From NCBI GenBank assembly GCA_023091735.1, contig JALKBU010000627.1, forward strand, positions 1-30,150: a DNA stretch of 30,150 nt, written 5' to 3'. Position numbers and translations under genes: made by a program. Positions 18,613 to 27,393 of this stretch are shown here, piece by piece. How positions within the stretch are numbered: position 1 is the stretch's first letter; each line of letters begins with the position of its first letter. The notes beneath the pieces are model-generated. The model was not told where the DNA came from. It saw only the letters and a program-made list of their open reading frames with translations, and made no database searches. This stretch comes from Trichomonas tenax. Lineage: Eukaryota > Parabasalia > Trichomonadida > Trichomonadidae.

Positions 18613-19908
18613 TCAATGACGAACGAAACGAGGATTTGGCAGTTCGTGTGCCGGTCTGTGCCTTGGCGCCTTTCCTGCACCACTAACAGGTGGCGGAGGC
18701 ATGGGCTTCAATACAGGACGCTGAGACATTGGCCGTTGCATGTCAAATGCATTCGGGTCCTGATTCTCATTTCTTCCTGTTAATGGCTCTTGGCCTGCCT
18801 TGTTTGGAGACCACCAATCGAGATCTGCAATCAACTGAAGCTCAGGCGATGAAATGACGGAAACATCTTTGTTCAATTTCACGCCCTTCTTCATGTGAAG
18901 CCTCTGTTCAAGTGGTTTGACGATGTTTGGCTTCTTGTTGTAAGCAGCTGACGGGAGGTTCAAGTTTGTGACGTTCCTCGGAACTTTAATTGTTGATAAC
19001 AACTTGTCGTCTGTTTCAAGATCTTTGCTGTGTTCAACGAACGCAGCAAGCATTCCAATTCTGCTCTTGATGCTCTGCGATCCAAGCAGCTCATCGACAG
19101 ATGGTCTCAAGAGCGGATTCACCTGCAAGAGGCGGCGGACAATAGAAGTGAGTTCTGCGGAGTATCCATGTGGTGAAGTGAATTTGCCCAAGCAGCATCT
19201 TTGAGCTAATTCCTGTGTGCTGCGAGCTGTGAAAGGATAGGAAAATGTCATCATTTCATAGAGCAAGACACCGAGAGACCACATGTCGCACTTGGAGTCA
19301 TAAGGTCTGCGCTTCCAAACTTCGGGTGCCAAATACAAAGGAGTTCCAATTTGCGTTCTCGCGAGTTGTGTGGAGTGTAAAACTGTTGAAACACCGAGAT
19401 CCGCAATCTTGATGAGGTCTGGAGCAGACAGGAGAATGTTAGCACTCTTGATATCACGATGAACGACGCCGCAATTATGGAGAACTTTCAAGCCTTCAAG
19501 CATCTGAAGTAAGTAGCGCCAGATGTCCTCCTCGTGGAATGGACGACGTTTCTTCTTTCTTCTCTCGATTAAATGTGCTAAATCACCAAGTCTCGAGTAT
19601 TCTGTAACAATACATAAACGTCTGTTATCACAAAAAGCTTCGTAGAATCTAATAATGAATGGAGATGCGAAAGATGCCATGAGTCTTATTTCATTTACTG
19701 AGTCCTCGATCTCTCTGTGATTCAGATTTCCAAGATTAATCACTTTAACGGCATAAGACTGTCCGTCACTGAGTCTCTTAGCTTTGTAGACGCATCCGTA
19801 AGTGCCTTTGCCGAGGATCTTCTGCTCGACGAAGCCAGGCAAATTCATTTTCCGAATTGTTAAACGAACATCAAAATCCAACAATTTTTTTGAAGAAAGT
19901 TCATTCAT
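18613..19908 (-). CDS. NEK-like serine/threonine protein kinase
   Basis: A 431-residue kinase. Catalytic residues are complete: glycine loop GKGTYG (33-38), Lys55 in AVK, Glu73 in helix C, HRD at 150-152 with HRDIKSANILL, a DLG in place of DFG at 170-172, and an activation segment ending GTPLYLAPE (188-196), followed by DMWSLG. DLG, the (S/T)ANxL signature and a basic insert (RRKKKRR, about 117-123) fit the NEK family, whose members control flagella, centrosomes and mitosis. A ~150-residue tail is Pro/Arg-rich (MPPPPVSG, PRHRPAHELPNP) and probably disordered. An alternative start at Met21 is possible, but an Inr lies 17 bases before the first ATG. Its 3' end converges on the hydrolase gene with about 90 bases between stops. 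Confidence 0.9.
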   Translation of the reverse strand: MNELSSKKLLDFDVRLTIRKMNLPGFVEQKILGKGTYGCVYKAKRLSDGQSYAVKVINLGNLNHREIEDSVNEIRLMASFASPFIIRFYEAFCDNRRLCIVTEYSRLGDLAHLIERRKKKRRPFHEEDIWRYLLQMLEGLKVLHNCGVVHRDIKSANILLSAPDLIKIADLGVSTVLHSTQLARTQIGTPLYLAPEVWKRRPYDSKCDMWSLGVLLYEMMTFSYPFTARSTQELAQRCCLGKFTSPHGYSAELTSIVRRLLQVNPLLRPSVDELLGSQSIKSRIGMLAAFVEHSKDLETDDKLLSTIKVPRNVTNLNLPSAAYNKKPNIVKPLEQRLHMKKGVKLNKDVSVISSPELQLIADLDWWSPNKAGQEPLTGRNENQDPNAFDMQRPMSQRPVLKPMPPPPVSGAGKAPRHRPAHELPNPRFVRH

Positions 19909-20498
19909 TGAATCGAACGAAATGTGATGTAGTATTAAAACCGCATTGATCTGTATTTGTTATTTATCCGGTATTCATAGGAAAATATAGAAAATGATAT
20001 CTTTTTGATAATATTTCTACATGTTTAGCTTAAGCGATGAATAGAAAAATACAACATATGATTGTTAAGTTAATGGAATCTAATAAGCTGATAAACATTG
20101 TAATCATTAATTTTCGAAAATAAAAATATTTATAACCTTGTTGATAATTGGGAAATCATACAAAGATAATATTCTAATAGTGCGACTTAAGTAAATTATA
20201 AAAAGGAATTCACAAAAGGAAAAATAAGTATAACAGTCGAATTTTATGCTGTTTTTACATGTTGGCATTGTAAATTATGTATAATGTAAGCGTCCTTATC
20301 GTATGATAATGTTTATCTACGCGTGTAATCGAAAATCAAAGATGAAAAAATGATTTCTATAAAATTGAAGACCAATTATGATGTTGACAACAATAATATG
20401 TTGTTGTTAAAACTAATGTGATTGATGTAAATCTTTAGATATTATTTTATAGATTTTGTTATCAAAGTGTGATCGATCAATTAATGCCAACTAAAATT
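19909..20498. other. Intergenic, about 590 bases
   Basis: The proximal part holds the NEK promoter, with a TCACA initiator on the minus strand at 19923-19927. The remainder is AT-rich without a gene and includes a weak inverted repeat CAACA/TGTTG near 20,390-20,405. Confidence 0.55.
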
Positions 20499-20684
20499 CT
20501 ATAGATCGCTTTTTGTTGTTACTTTTTGGTATTTTTGACGAGAAATAAGATTTCTGAATTTGCTAAATAAAGATTGGAAGTAATAAGTGTAAAATGTATA
20601 GAGAGCAACGTATGCTAAGCATATAAAGACGATGATTTCGATGTAATTTGAAATAACAGGAACAGATTCGTCGAATTCTGGCAT
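20499..20684 (-). CDS. Small single-pass membrane protein, 61 residues
   Basis: Starts at the ATG at 20684 (MPEFDESV). An acidic N-terminus is followed by one hydrophobic, Tyr-rich helix at about residues 15-35 (IIVFICLAYVALYTFYTYYF) and a basic C-terminus (KFRNLISRQKYQKV). The start is supported by a perfect Inr (minus-strand TCATT at 20688-20692, A+1 six bases before the ATG) and two TGTCA sites further upstream (20724-20728, 20744-20748, the second in ATGTCACGTAAAT). Basic residues after the helix suggest the C-terminus faces the cytosol. The function is unknown; no family is recognised. Confidence 0.6.
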   Translation of the reverse strand: MPEFDESVPVISNYIEIIVFICLAYVALYTFYTYYFQSLFSKFRNLISRQKYQKVTTKSDL

Positions 20685-22302
20685 CAAAATGATTTTAATT
20701 TACATAGCAAATTGATAAGATATTTGACAAAAAAATATTTACGTGACATAAAATGCTTATTAGTTTTATACGGATATCAGTAGGTATCGCCGACGCAAAT
20801 AGGTGACACATGAGGTGGATATGAGATAAAAAGGAATATTCGTGGAAAAAAATTAAGATCCTGTTTATTGTGGCGGTGAAAGCCCTTCTCACTCCCTTCC
20901 TCCCAATTTTTTCGATAAAATTTATATGGTGTATTCCATGTGGCATGGGGAATATACCTTATTAAGGACTAAGCTTGGTGAACCTAAGTTCTCGAAATTT
21001 CAAAATTGGAAAATTATCATATATCTGATTTCAAAACTGACCTTACATGACAAATATGGCATAACGGTTAGGATCAATACAGACATAACCCATGCTAGGT
21101 TTAATTCCAGTTATGATCATTTTTTTTACTTTTTTTATTAACATCATGCATTTTATAAACATGCATTATTATTCTAGTTAATGTATTGGCGCAAATGCAT
21201 TTGCATTGTTCAGGAGCATTGTTTTCTGCCATCTAAACAGACCTAACCCAATAAATAAAATCAAATTATTGGAAGTTCATTGATGAGTTAACTCATATTT
21301 TGCTAATACTTATGTACAAAATGAAGCCTTCAATATTTCTCGATGTTTTCTATTAATAAAATTCAAATGATGGAAAAATTTTTTCGATATGAAAATTGAT
21401 CAATTTCTGGGGGATCTTATAGTATTCATAATATAACAATTTATGACAATGTACAGAAATATAGCCCAAATGTATTCCATGAATAGCAGAGGTAAATATA
21501 GTATCTAAACAAAAATATATTAACTTTTTGCTAACAATGAAAATATTTGGCGGAAATTATTAATTTCGATTCATATAAGTGTGCAATTTGTAACAAAACC
21601 AAAATAACAAACAAATAATATTATGATGAATTATTTTGTCACTTTTATATCATTTGACAAAGACGTTAATTTTTTGACATACATCAAGTGCGCAGCCCAC
21701 AACATGCATACACCAAGCCAATTATCATGGAAGCTATGCATCGTATCTAGATACCCAATAGATAGAAAAATCTGTAAAATTTCTTAAAATGCCGAAATTT
21801 CATCACCAATTTACCTATTCCTTCATTGATACCATCAATTAATGTTGAGTATATTACTACACATCAATAATATATTTATATATTTTTAGAAAACATCGTA
21901 TATATAGTTAAAATTAGTTAAATCTAATTTGTATCTCCAAAAATTAGGTTGCTGCAGCATTCATATTGCAGCTACAGGTTTATATCTATACTAACACTAT
22001 ACCTACGAAAGATGATGCAATAAAATTGGTTACAAATTTTTTATATATAGTGACTAAACCAATCTTATGAACATATATAAAAGTCAAAATAATTATATAA
22101 TGCTCGCTTAATAATGCATAATTCCGATTTTTTTTTTTTAAAAAAAAAAAACACTATTAACTTCAATATAGTCTTGATTATGAATTTCTAACTGATTCAG
22201 TACATATGTATATCTAGTAGTTAAAAGAATTTTTATGTGCGTTTAGCTGTTACACAATAGAACATAAAGATAATCTGAACTTTTTCCATCCAAGGGATAA
22301 CC
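20685..22302. other. Large intergenic region, about 1.6 kb
   Basis: The left end is the promoter of the 61-residue gene. Around 20,770-20,960 the base composition is notably GC-richer than its flanks, and a hairpin-like pair GGTGTATTCCATG / CATGGGGAATATACC is centred at 20,942; this could be a non-coding RNA or old coding sequence. An imperfect inverted repeat with arms GTTGCTGCA (21948-21956) and TGCAGCTAC (21967-21975) lies further on, as does a perfect T12A12 tract (22128-22151). Open frames here are short and not gene-like. Confidence 0.5.
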
Positions 22303-22782
22303 TTAAAGAGTGAGAAGGTCTTTTGGTGGTGGGGCTTGGCCGTTAGACTTCCTCCATTCGCAGAAAGCCTGATACTTCATGGCGTTGACACGTTTCTTCT
22401 TGAATGTATTCTCCCAAGCCTTGAATTGAACGAATTCATCGACAGAAATCTCGACTTCTTGCCCTTTAACTGCATCCTTATCCTTCTTGTCTTTCTTATC
22501 TTTCTTATCCTTCTTCTTTGCTTCCTTCTCTTGCTTCTTCCTCAACTTTTCTTCTTTCTTTCTGAGCTTCTCCTCTTTCTTCTTAAGCTTCTTCTCGCTG
22601 AACTTGAGCTTTTCCTCAGGCGGAAGGCTGTTTAAGAACTCTTGTTGCTTCTGGAGGATCTGATTCTTTGCTGTCTCGGCTGCCTGAAGTCTGACCTTCT
22701 TCTGCTCCTCTGTTTCGCCCTCAACTGGCATGAACTGGGTCCAGTCAACCTGTGGGTACTCGACAGGTGTTGTAAGCGACAT
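22303..22782 (-). CDS. Lysine-rich coiled-coil protein
   Basis: A 159-residue, highly charged protein. Near the N-terminus is a short aromatic segment (YPQVDWTQFMPVEGETEEQ). Residues ~30-110 form a long Lys/Glu helix with repeats of the type KKEEKLRK and KKDKKDKKD. The C-terminal ~50 residues are a more normal globular stretch (EFVQFKAWENTFKKKR...YQAFCEWRKSNGQAPPPKDL). The Lys-rich helix suggests RNA, microtubule or ribosome contact, but this is only inferred. A TCACA Inr on the minus strand at 22792-22796 lies 12 bases before the ATG. It is transcribed divergently from the third solenoid gene with 141 bases between, so they share a regulatory region. Confidence 0.8.
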   Translation of the reverse strand: MSLTTPVEYPQVDWTQFMPVEGETEEQKKVRLQAAETAKNQILQKQQEFLNSLPPEEKLKFSEKKLKKKEEKLRKKEEKLRKKQEKEAKKKDKKDKKDKKDKDAVKGQEVEISVDEFVQFKAWENTFKKKRVNAMKYQAFCEWRKSNGQAPPPKDLLTL

Positions 22783-22848
22783 TTGATTAAATGTGAGGTG
22801 ATGTCATATTCAAAAGTACTCCCTATTGACTGCTATTATGAGACAGAT

Positions 22849-22880
22849 TGACATGTAAATTATATAAATTTTGTCATGTA
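22849..22880. promoter_or_regulatory. Paired TGACATGTAAAT / TGTCATGTA elements
   Basis: TGACATGTAAAT at 22849-22860 and TGTCATGTA at 22872-22880, in the 141-base space between divergent genes; TGACA also lies just before the ATG at 22924 (22918-22922). Same motif as at 6911-6937 and 14390-14402. Confidence 0.55.
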
Positions 22881-22923
22881 AAATGGTAAATAAGGTTAGG
22901 GAATACTTTTCTAAAAGTGACAA

Positions 22924-24276
22924 ATGGAATTTAAAGATGAAGTTTATGTTGACTTGGGGAGCATCAGTATGAAGCAAGTTTACTCAGCAGAAGCAAAAAG
23001 TGACTGCTACTACCCTACTTTCTTAGAGGATGAATTATTATCTGATTTTCCCAATATTTGTTATTTTTTTACAAAAAACTTTCACAAGCCGGAAGCATTT
23101 GAAGAATTGTATGCTTCTGGATTCACAAACTATATTTGCCTTAAAACATCGCATGAATTGAATAACCAATCTGGACAATATTTTTCCAAAGTTTTCCGGA
23201 AAAAGAAGAATGATCCTTTGCTGCTATTGTCACAGGTTTGCATATTTATAACTTCTGCTCCAAGAAATTTGCAGTTAGAATTAATTGAAACCGAATTTCC
23301 AAATTGTTTGTTTAGTTTATTGAATAATGCAAACACACAAATACAAGAGAATATACTTATATGTATATCTGCATTGATATCAGGAAATGTTGAATATATT
23401 AAATTCTTTAGAGACAGAGAATTGATTTTGGGGATTTGTGATATTTTAACCATTACTATCAGTGAAAGGATTAGGAATAGAAGTGCTTACATTTTGACAG
23501 TCTTCTTGGAAATTGATTTAATAAATGATGAAATTCAATTAATTATAACAAATCTTTTAAAAGAAGCTAAAGAGCGTCATGGACAGTACAACTATTATCT
23601 CATTAATTCATTATATAACTTATCATTACATTCTGCGCCTTTGTTGCTGCAATACAATCGATATTTAACACTTCCACATTTCATTGATATTCCTGATCCA
23701 ATCGTTTCAGAGCGTGCGCGATGTGCTCTTCTTAATACGATTCCATTTATGACTGATGAATTAATCGTTGAATTTGTTGAAAATCAAATGATATTAAAGA
23801 AAATAGAACATAAATTAACTGCTTTCTTGGAATCTAAATGTTTAAGATCATATTTGCGCCTTTTAGCAGAAATTTTAATACGTATTCCAAAATTCTTTCA
23901 AAATTCAGTAGAATTAGGAATTTTCAATAAGATAGGATGTATAATTCATACAGAGGTTAAAAAAAAGAAAGAAGAAGCAATTAACTTTTTGATTTTTATT
24001 TATCCACATTTTCAAAATGCTATTTTTGAAGTTATTCCAATAGAATTTGATATATTTGCCAACCTTCTGGATCAAATCAGATTGCTCTCAGATGAAAATT
24101 CAATCAAGGTTATGCAAATTCTTGCAAATCATATGAAAGTCACAGCAGACTTTCCAGATGCTCTAGCAGAAGACTTTAAAGAAGTTCTAATAGAACTCTC
24201 TGAAAATGAAAATGAAGTTGGTGAATTAGCAACTGCTATTCTCAAAGATTTGTTCCAAGAGGAAACTGACATGTAA
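22924..24276 (+). CDS. Alpha-solenoid (ARM/HEAT-like) protein, family copy 3
   Basis: A 450-residue protein starting MEFKDEVYVDLG, unrecognised in function. After a short polar N-terminus it is a run of Leu/Ile-rich helices such as IQENILICISALIS, YYLINSLYNLSLHS, YLRLLAEILIRIPKF and NSIKVMQILANHMK, typical of armadillo-like folds. It ends LATAILKDLFQEETDM. Size, acidic surface, AT-rich codons and the TGACA-type promoter match the second copy (5556-6893), and size matches the first (2940-4304). Three such genes in 22 kb point to an expanded family. Confidence 0.78.
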   Translation: MEFKDEVYVDLGSISMKQVYSAEAKSDCYYPTFLEDELLSDFPNICYFFTKNFHKPEAFEELYASGFTNYICLKTSHELNNQSGQYFSKVFRKKKNDPLLLLSQVCIFITSAPRNLQLELIETEFPNCLFSLLNNANTQIQENILICISALISGNVEYIKFFRDRELILGICDILTITISERIRNRSAYILTVFLEIDLINDEIQLIITNLLKEAKERHGQYNYYLINSLYNLSLHSAPLLLQYNRYLTLPHFIDIPDPIVSERARCALLNTIPFMTDELIVEFVENQMILKKIEHKLTAFLESKCLRSYLRLLAEILIRIPKFFQNSVELGIFNKIGCIIHTEVKKKKEEAINFLIFIYPHFQNAIFEVIPIEFDIFANLLDQIRLLSDENSIKVMQILANHMKVTADFPDALAEDFKEVLIELSENENEVGELATAILKDLFQEETDM

Positions 24277-24779
24277 TTGTTAATTTTATAATGTAAAATA
24301 CTATTTTGTCATATTATGTCATGCAATGCATAGAAATTTTCAATAAATGCCGCGTAAAATGCAAATTTGTCGTGTAATGTGTCAAATATAATATCTAATG
24401 TTTACATAAATAAAAAAGCAAACAAATAGAATTGATTAAATAATTACTCACATTCGGGTTTTTACATTAGGTGAGCAATTGATCTATATTCCTCTTTAAC
24501 GAATAAAACAATGTTTTTAAAATTTTCATATATTTTTCGAGATCTCAACACAGCACCTTGACATTCGATTTTAATACAGTTGTATCTATCAAGCACTTCA
24601 TTAGAGCACATGGGATAGGCAATATTCTTTCAAATTTAGTTGTTTTTACATAGAAAAACGTTTAATGCAGCTATACCTCATGTGCCACAGTCCTGTCAAT
24701 TTAATTAAAGGTTTGACGCTTTTTGGGTTAAAGCGACCAAAAATTTTTTTCTCCGACCCTCTTAATTTCACTTTTTAAA
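24277..24779. other. Intergenic, about 500 bases
   Basis: AT-rich. It contains several TGTCA sites just after the solenoid stop (for example near 24310) and, at the right end, the Inr TCACT (24769-24773, A+1 at 24771) nine bases before the ankyrin-gene start. No gene was found. Confidence 0.55.
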
Positions 24780-25790
24780 ATGACTTCTTTGGCGGATTTA
24801 CTGTTCAAGAAAGTTGGAGATATAGAAATTTCAGAGTGCTTTAGAGATACCATTGATATCATGCATTCTCTGACACAAAATCAACTTGAAAAGGCACAAA
24901 TTCAAAAAATCTTTTTCGAATTGTATAATAAACTGAAAGAAAATACCATTGATATTACATCTGTAGCATTTCTCATAGATGCTGCATCAGTTATACGCCC
25001 AAAATATGTTCTTGAAAATTCAAATCTTTTCAAAATGTTTTATGATCAGCAAAACTTTGAATATACACCTAAGAATAATGATTTCAAGATAGTTCTCAAT
25101 AGTTTAGGTTTTAATTTTCATGTTAAAGACCGTGATAGAAAAGCATCCGATGTTATTGACATTTATCCACCTGGAATCGTTTTCAACTCGGTTGCATGGG
25201 ACAAACTTGAAGAACTGCAGGCTGAGGCAATGAAGGAATCATTTGATGTCAATCAAAAATTCAATAATGATTTTATCAATAATTGATGTGGCGTGTAATT
25301 ATGAATCAGAAAAATGTTTCGAATATCTTAAATTGATGGGGAGCACAATTACTAATCAAACATTTGTTCATGCTGTTCAAGGAGGTAACAAAAACATTAT
25401 CATGTCATTATTTAATGATGGTCATACAATAACTGATAAAGATTTAGATACCGCGATTACTTATCACCATAATGACATTTTCAATTGGCTCCTCGAACAA
25501 AAAGGATCAATCGGAGAAATGAATACAGATAGTTGTTTTAAGTATGGAAATTATGAAGCCTTTTTGTTACTTATTGGAAACACAGTTACATATGACCCAA
25601 TACAATTTGGTAATCATTACGATATTATATCAATCAATCGAATTTAATCATTAATATAATATATAAGTGTCCATTATCAATTGCAATCAAAATGAATTCA
25701 CTTGAAATTGTTCAATATTTCGTTGAGCATGGAGCTGATGTCAATATTAAATTAATTAATCATTCACATTATATCATCATTATGATATAG
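24780..25790 (+). pseudogene. Frameshifted ankyrin/DUF3447-like gene
   Basis: The start has a good Inr, and the first frame encodes 168 residues (MTSLADLLFKKV...). Around 25,270 a one-base loss moves the sense to the next frame, where DVACNYESEKCFEYLKLMG, VHAVQGGNKNIIMSLFNDG and ITYHHNDIFNWLLEQKG are typical of the DUF3447/ankyrin proteins that are very numerous in Trichomonas. After 25,647 the sense returns to the first frame with an ankyrin unit (PLSIAIKMNSLEIVQYFVEHGADVN), stopped by TAG at 25788. At least two frameshifts and a missing C-terminal repeat domain show it is dead. Ankyrin proteins bind partners; no substrate can be stated. The loss of its 3' end coincides with the start of the virus-like block. 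Confidence 0.75.
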
Positions 25791-26002
25791 AATCTATCTT
25801 TTGACATTTTAACAACATTAGCTGAAGATAGTTTAATGTGTAAAGCAAATGAAATATTAACACCACCAAAACATTATACAATACATGGATTTAATACAAG
25901 TTTGAAATAACTTTATATGATAGTTCACATAATGATAAGATTATATTACCATTAGATGGTAAAGATAAAATTATAGTTGAAGCTATTTTAATTTCTATAT
26001 AA
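25791..26002 (+). pseudogene. Remnant of a virus-like element gene
   Basis: Sense continues from base 25791 (LSFDILTTLAEDSLMCKANE, then PPKHYTIHGFNTSL) to a TAA at 25908. After a shift near 25,904 the next frame reads EITLYDSSHNDKIILPLDGKDKIIVEAILI to a TAA at 26000. The pattern (beta-strand-like, Ile/Asp/Lys-rich, no membrane segment) fits a virion-type structural protein, but no family can be named. There is no start codon, so the 5' end is lost at the junction with the ankyrin pseudogene. Confidence 0.4.
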
Positions 26003-26114
26003 ATATGTATTTAAAGTTTATAATTGATGAAATCATTGTAATTGAAAATGTTGATGATATTTGTATATTAGATAAGATAAATAATATAATTAATAAATAT
26101 AAAAACGAAAATAT

Positions 26115-26279
26115 AAAACTTATAAATTAGCTGTTACTACATCACAGGATAACACACCATTTAAGGAGAAGCCACAAATAGGATTTTTGAGACATTGCTG
26201 CTTTGCAATTCAGGCAAGACCTAATGGACCACCAGATATTAGAATTGATGATTACAACTTAGCGGCAGAAGCTGAATAA
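26115..26279 (+). pseudogene. 3' fragment of an unidentified element gene
   Basis: An open stretch ends in QIGFLRHCCFAIQARPNGPP and DIRIDDYNLAAEAE followed by TAA (26277-26279). There is no start. A small ATG-initiated frame before it (26005-26130) ends in TAG and probably belongs to the same decayed gene, one frame off. The stop lies 20 bases from the stop of the minus-strand gene at 26300, the tight convergent spacing seen elsewhere in this block. Confidence 0.35.
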
Positions 26280-26299
26280 AAATAAATTTATTTTTGTAA

Positions 26300-26770
26300 T
26301 TAATTCACTAGGACGTATTTCAAACAAATTTTATATTTAGTGATGATGTACATGTAGTCAGTCAGATATTTATATTTAAAATCAACTCCACTCGTTCCTT
26401 CTTGTTCAATCACTCTGATCTGTGAAATTTTAAGAAATGGTGAGTATTTAAGGCAGCATGAAATTTCACGATCTAATAAATCAATAATGACGGTATGACC
26501 TGTTTTTAATGCAATAAGTGTTTCAAGGTCTTCTTTAGGCAATAGTATCTGATCGTGTGATACTAAGTTGCATATTAATTTCTTATCTTGATCTAGAAGT
26601 ATATTTTAATATAATGAAAGAAGAAATTCATCAACTGATTTATAATTCATCCTCATGCTTTGATACGGGTTCACAACTGCTTCTCTTGTTATGAATGGTA
26701 CAGGTGGAGGGGCGTACTCAACTTTTACCGAATCAGTGGCTGTCGTTTCTTTTATATCTTTCAGTTCCAT
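26300..26770 (-). pseudogene. Small element gene interrupted by one in-frame stop
   Basis: From an ATG at 26770 the frame reads 54 residues (MELKDIKETTATD..., with a Pro-rich APPPVPFITREAV segment and ending DEFLLSLY), then TAA (26606-26608), then a further 101 codons in the same frame (NILLDQDKKLICNL..., ending CLKYVLVN). A single stop in an otherwise open, co-directional frame points to one nonsense mutation in a 156-residue protein. The N-terminal Pro-rich stretch could be a docking or late-domain-like motif. No family is recognised. Alternatively the two halves could be separate short genes, but the second lacks its own ATG. Confidence 0.5.
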
Positions 26771-26932
26771 TTCATTATTTATTTTTCACTGCTGTAATTT
26801 TTAATGATTATATTATTTGTAGTCCTTGAATCAACATTACTTGTAGGCTCAATGGGGACATTAACGGCTCGGGCAAGAATACTTTTACTTCTCATTTACT
26901 TTATAATAAAAAACTTTTATTTCAATAAAAAA

Positions 26933-27319
26933 ATGAGTGAAACCCCTGTATTAGAAGATTCTATTCAGCAGGTGAACATCATAAACATATTAAGTCATGA
27001 TGATAAAGGTGTGACGATCAGAAATGTTGAAAACATTAACATCAAAGCAAGAAAGAGAGGAAGAAATATACCAAAAGGTCCTGATCCAAAAATATACGTC
27101 AATGATGGAAGTTTTGGCACAAATTTATATTATGTCAGAGGTCAAAGAGCATATGCTAAACCATATGAGAAGCCATCACCTCAAAATTCATATTCGAACA
27201 ATTTCCCTCAGGAATTAACAACTTCACGAAAAGTTGATGAACCAGTCGGTACTAAACTTCATCCGTTAGGTGAAGAAGGAGGTTATAGAATGTTTACATA
27301 TCCTGTATTAAGAATTTAA
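26933..27319 (+). CDS. Small element protein, 128 residues
   Basis: Starts MSETPVLE at 26933. The frame is also open to an ATG at 26804, but that upstream part is an unlikely hydrophobic leader spanning the divergent promoter. The chain has a basic patch (IKARKRGRNIPKG), a Tyr-rich middle (FGTNLYYVRGQRAYAKPY) and a Gly-rich end (HPLGEEGGYRMFTYP). It resembles small basic virion or core proteins, but is unrecognised. Its TAA overlaps, by two bases, the TAA of the minus-strand fragment ending at 27316, a viral-style compact convergent arrangement. Confidence 0.55.
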   Translation: MSETPVLEDSIQQVNIINILSHDDKGVTIRNVENINIKARKRGRNIPKGPDPKIYVNDGSFGTNLYYVRGQRAYAKPYEKPSPQNSYSNNFPQELTTSRKVDEPVGTKLHPLGEEGGYRMFTYPVLRI

Positions 27320-27393
27320 ATGTATATATGTCTTACACTTTCGGTTATGTCTTCATCTTCATCATCAACGAATTCATGCATGACCTCATAAGT
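27316..27393 (-). pseudogene. Headless 3' gene fragment (acidic C-terminus)
   Basis: A minus-strand frame begins at the edge of the hairpin repeat and ends at TAA 27316-27318: an ATG at 27381 gives a 21-residue acidic tail (MHEFVDDEDEDITESVRH...). There is no room for a full gene. Its stop overlaps the stop of the plus-strand gene ending 27319, which suggests the overlap is original and the front half was lost where the repeat now stands. Confidence 0.35.

Noticed and set aside
20695..20946. 83-codon minus-strand frame
   Set aside because: It covers the promoter of the 61-residue gene, lacks an initiator match and has no domain-like pattern.
20926..21141. 71-codon plus-strand frame starting in the hairpin-like pair
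   Set aside because: Low-complexity Phe/Tyr end, no initiator, AT-rich drift; probably chance.
22336..22635. 99-codon plus-strand frame, very Leu-rich
   Set aside because: It is the complement of the Lys/Glu-rich coiled-coil gene; Leu runs arise from antisense AAG/GAG codons.
26804..26932. Upstream extension of the 128-residue element protein
   Set aside because: In frame but hydrophobic and lying in the divergent promoter region; the ATG at 26933 follows an A-rich leader like the other element genes.
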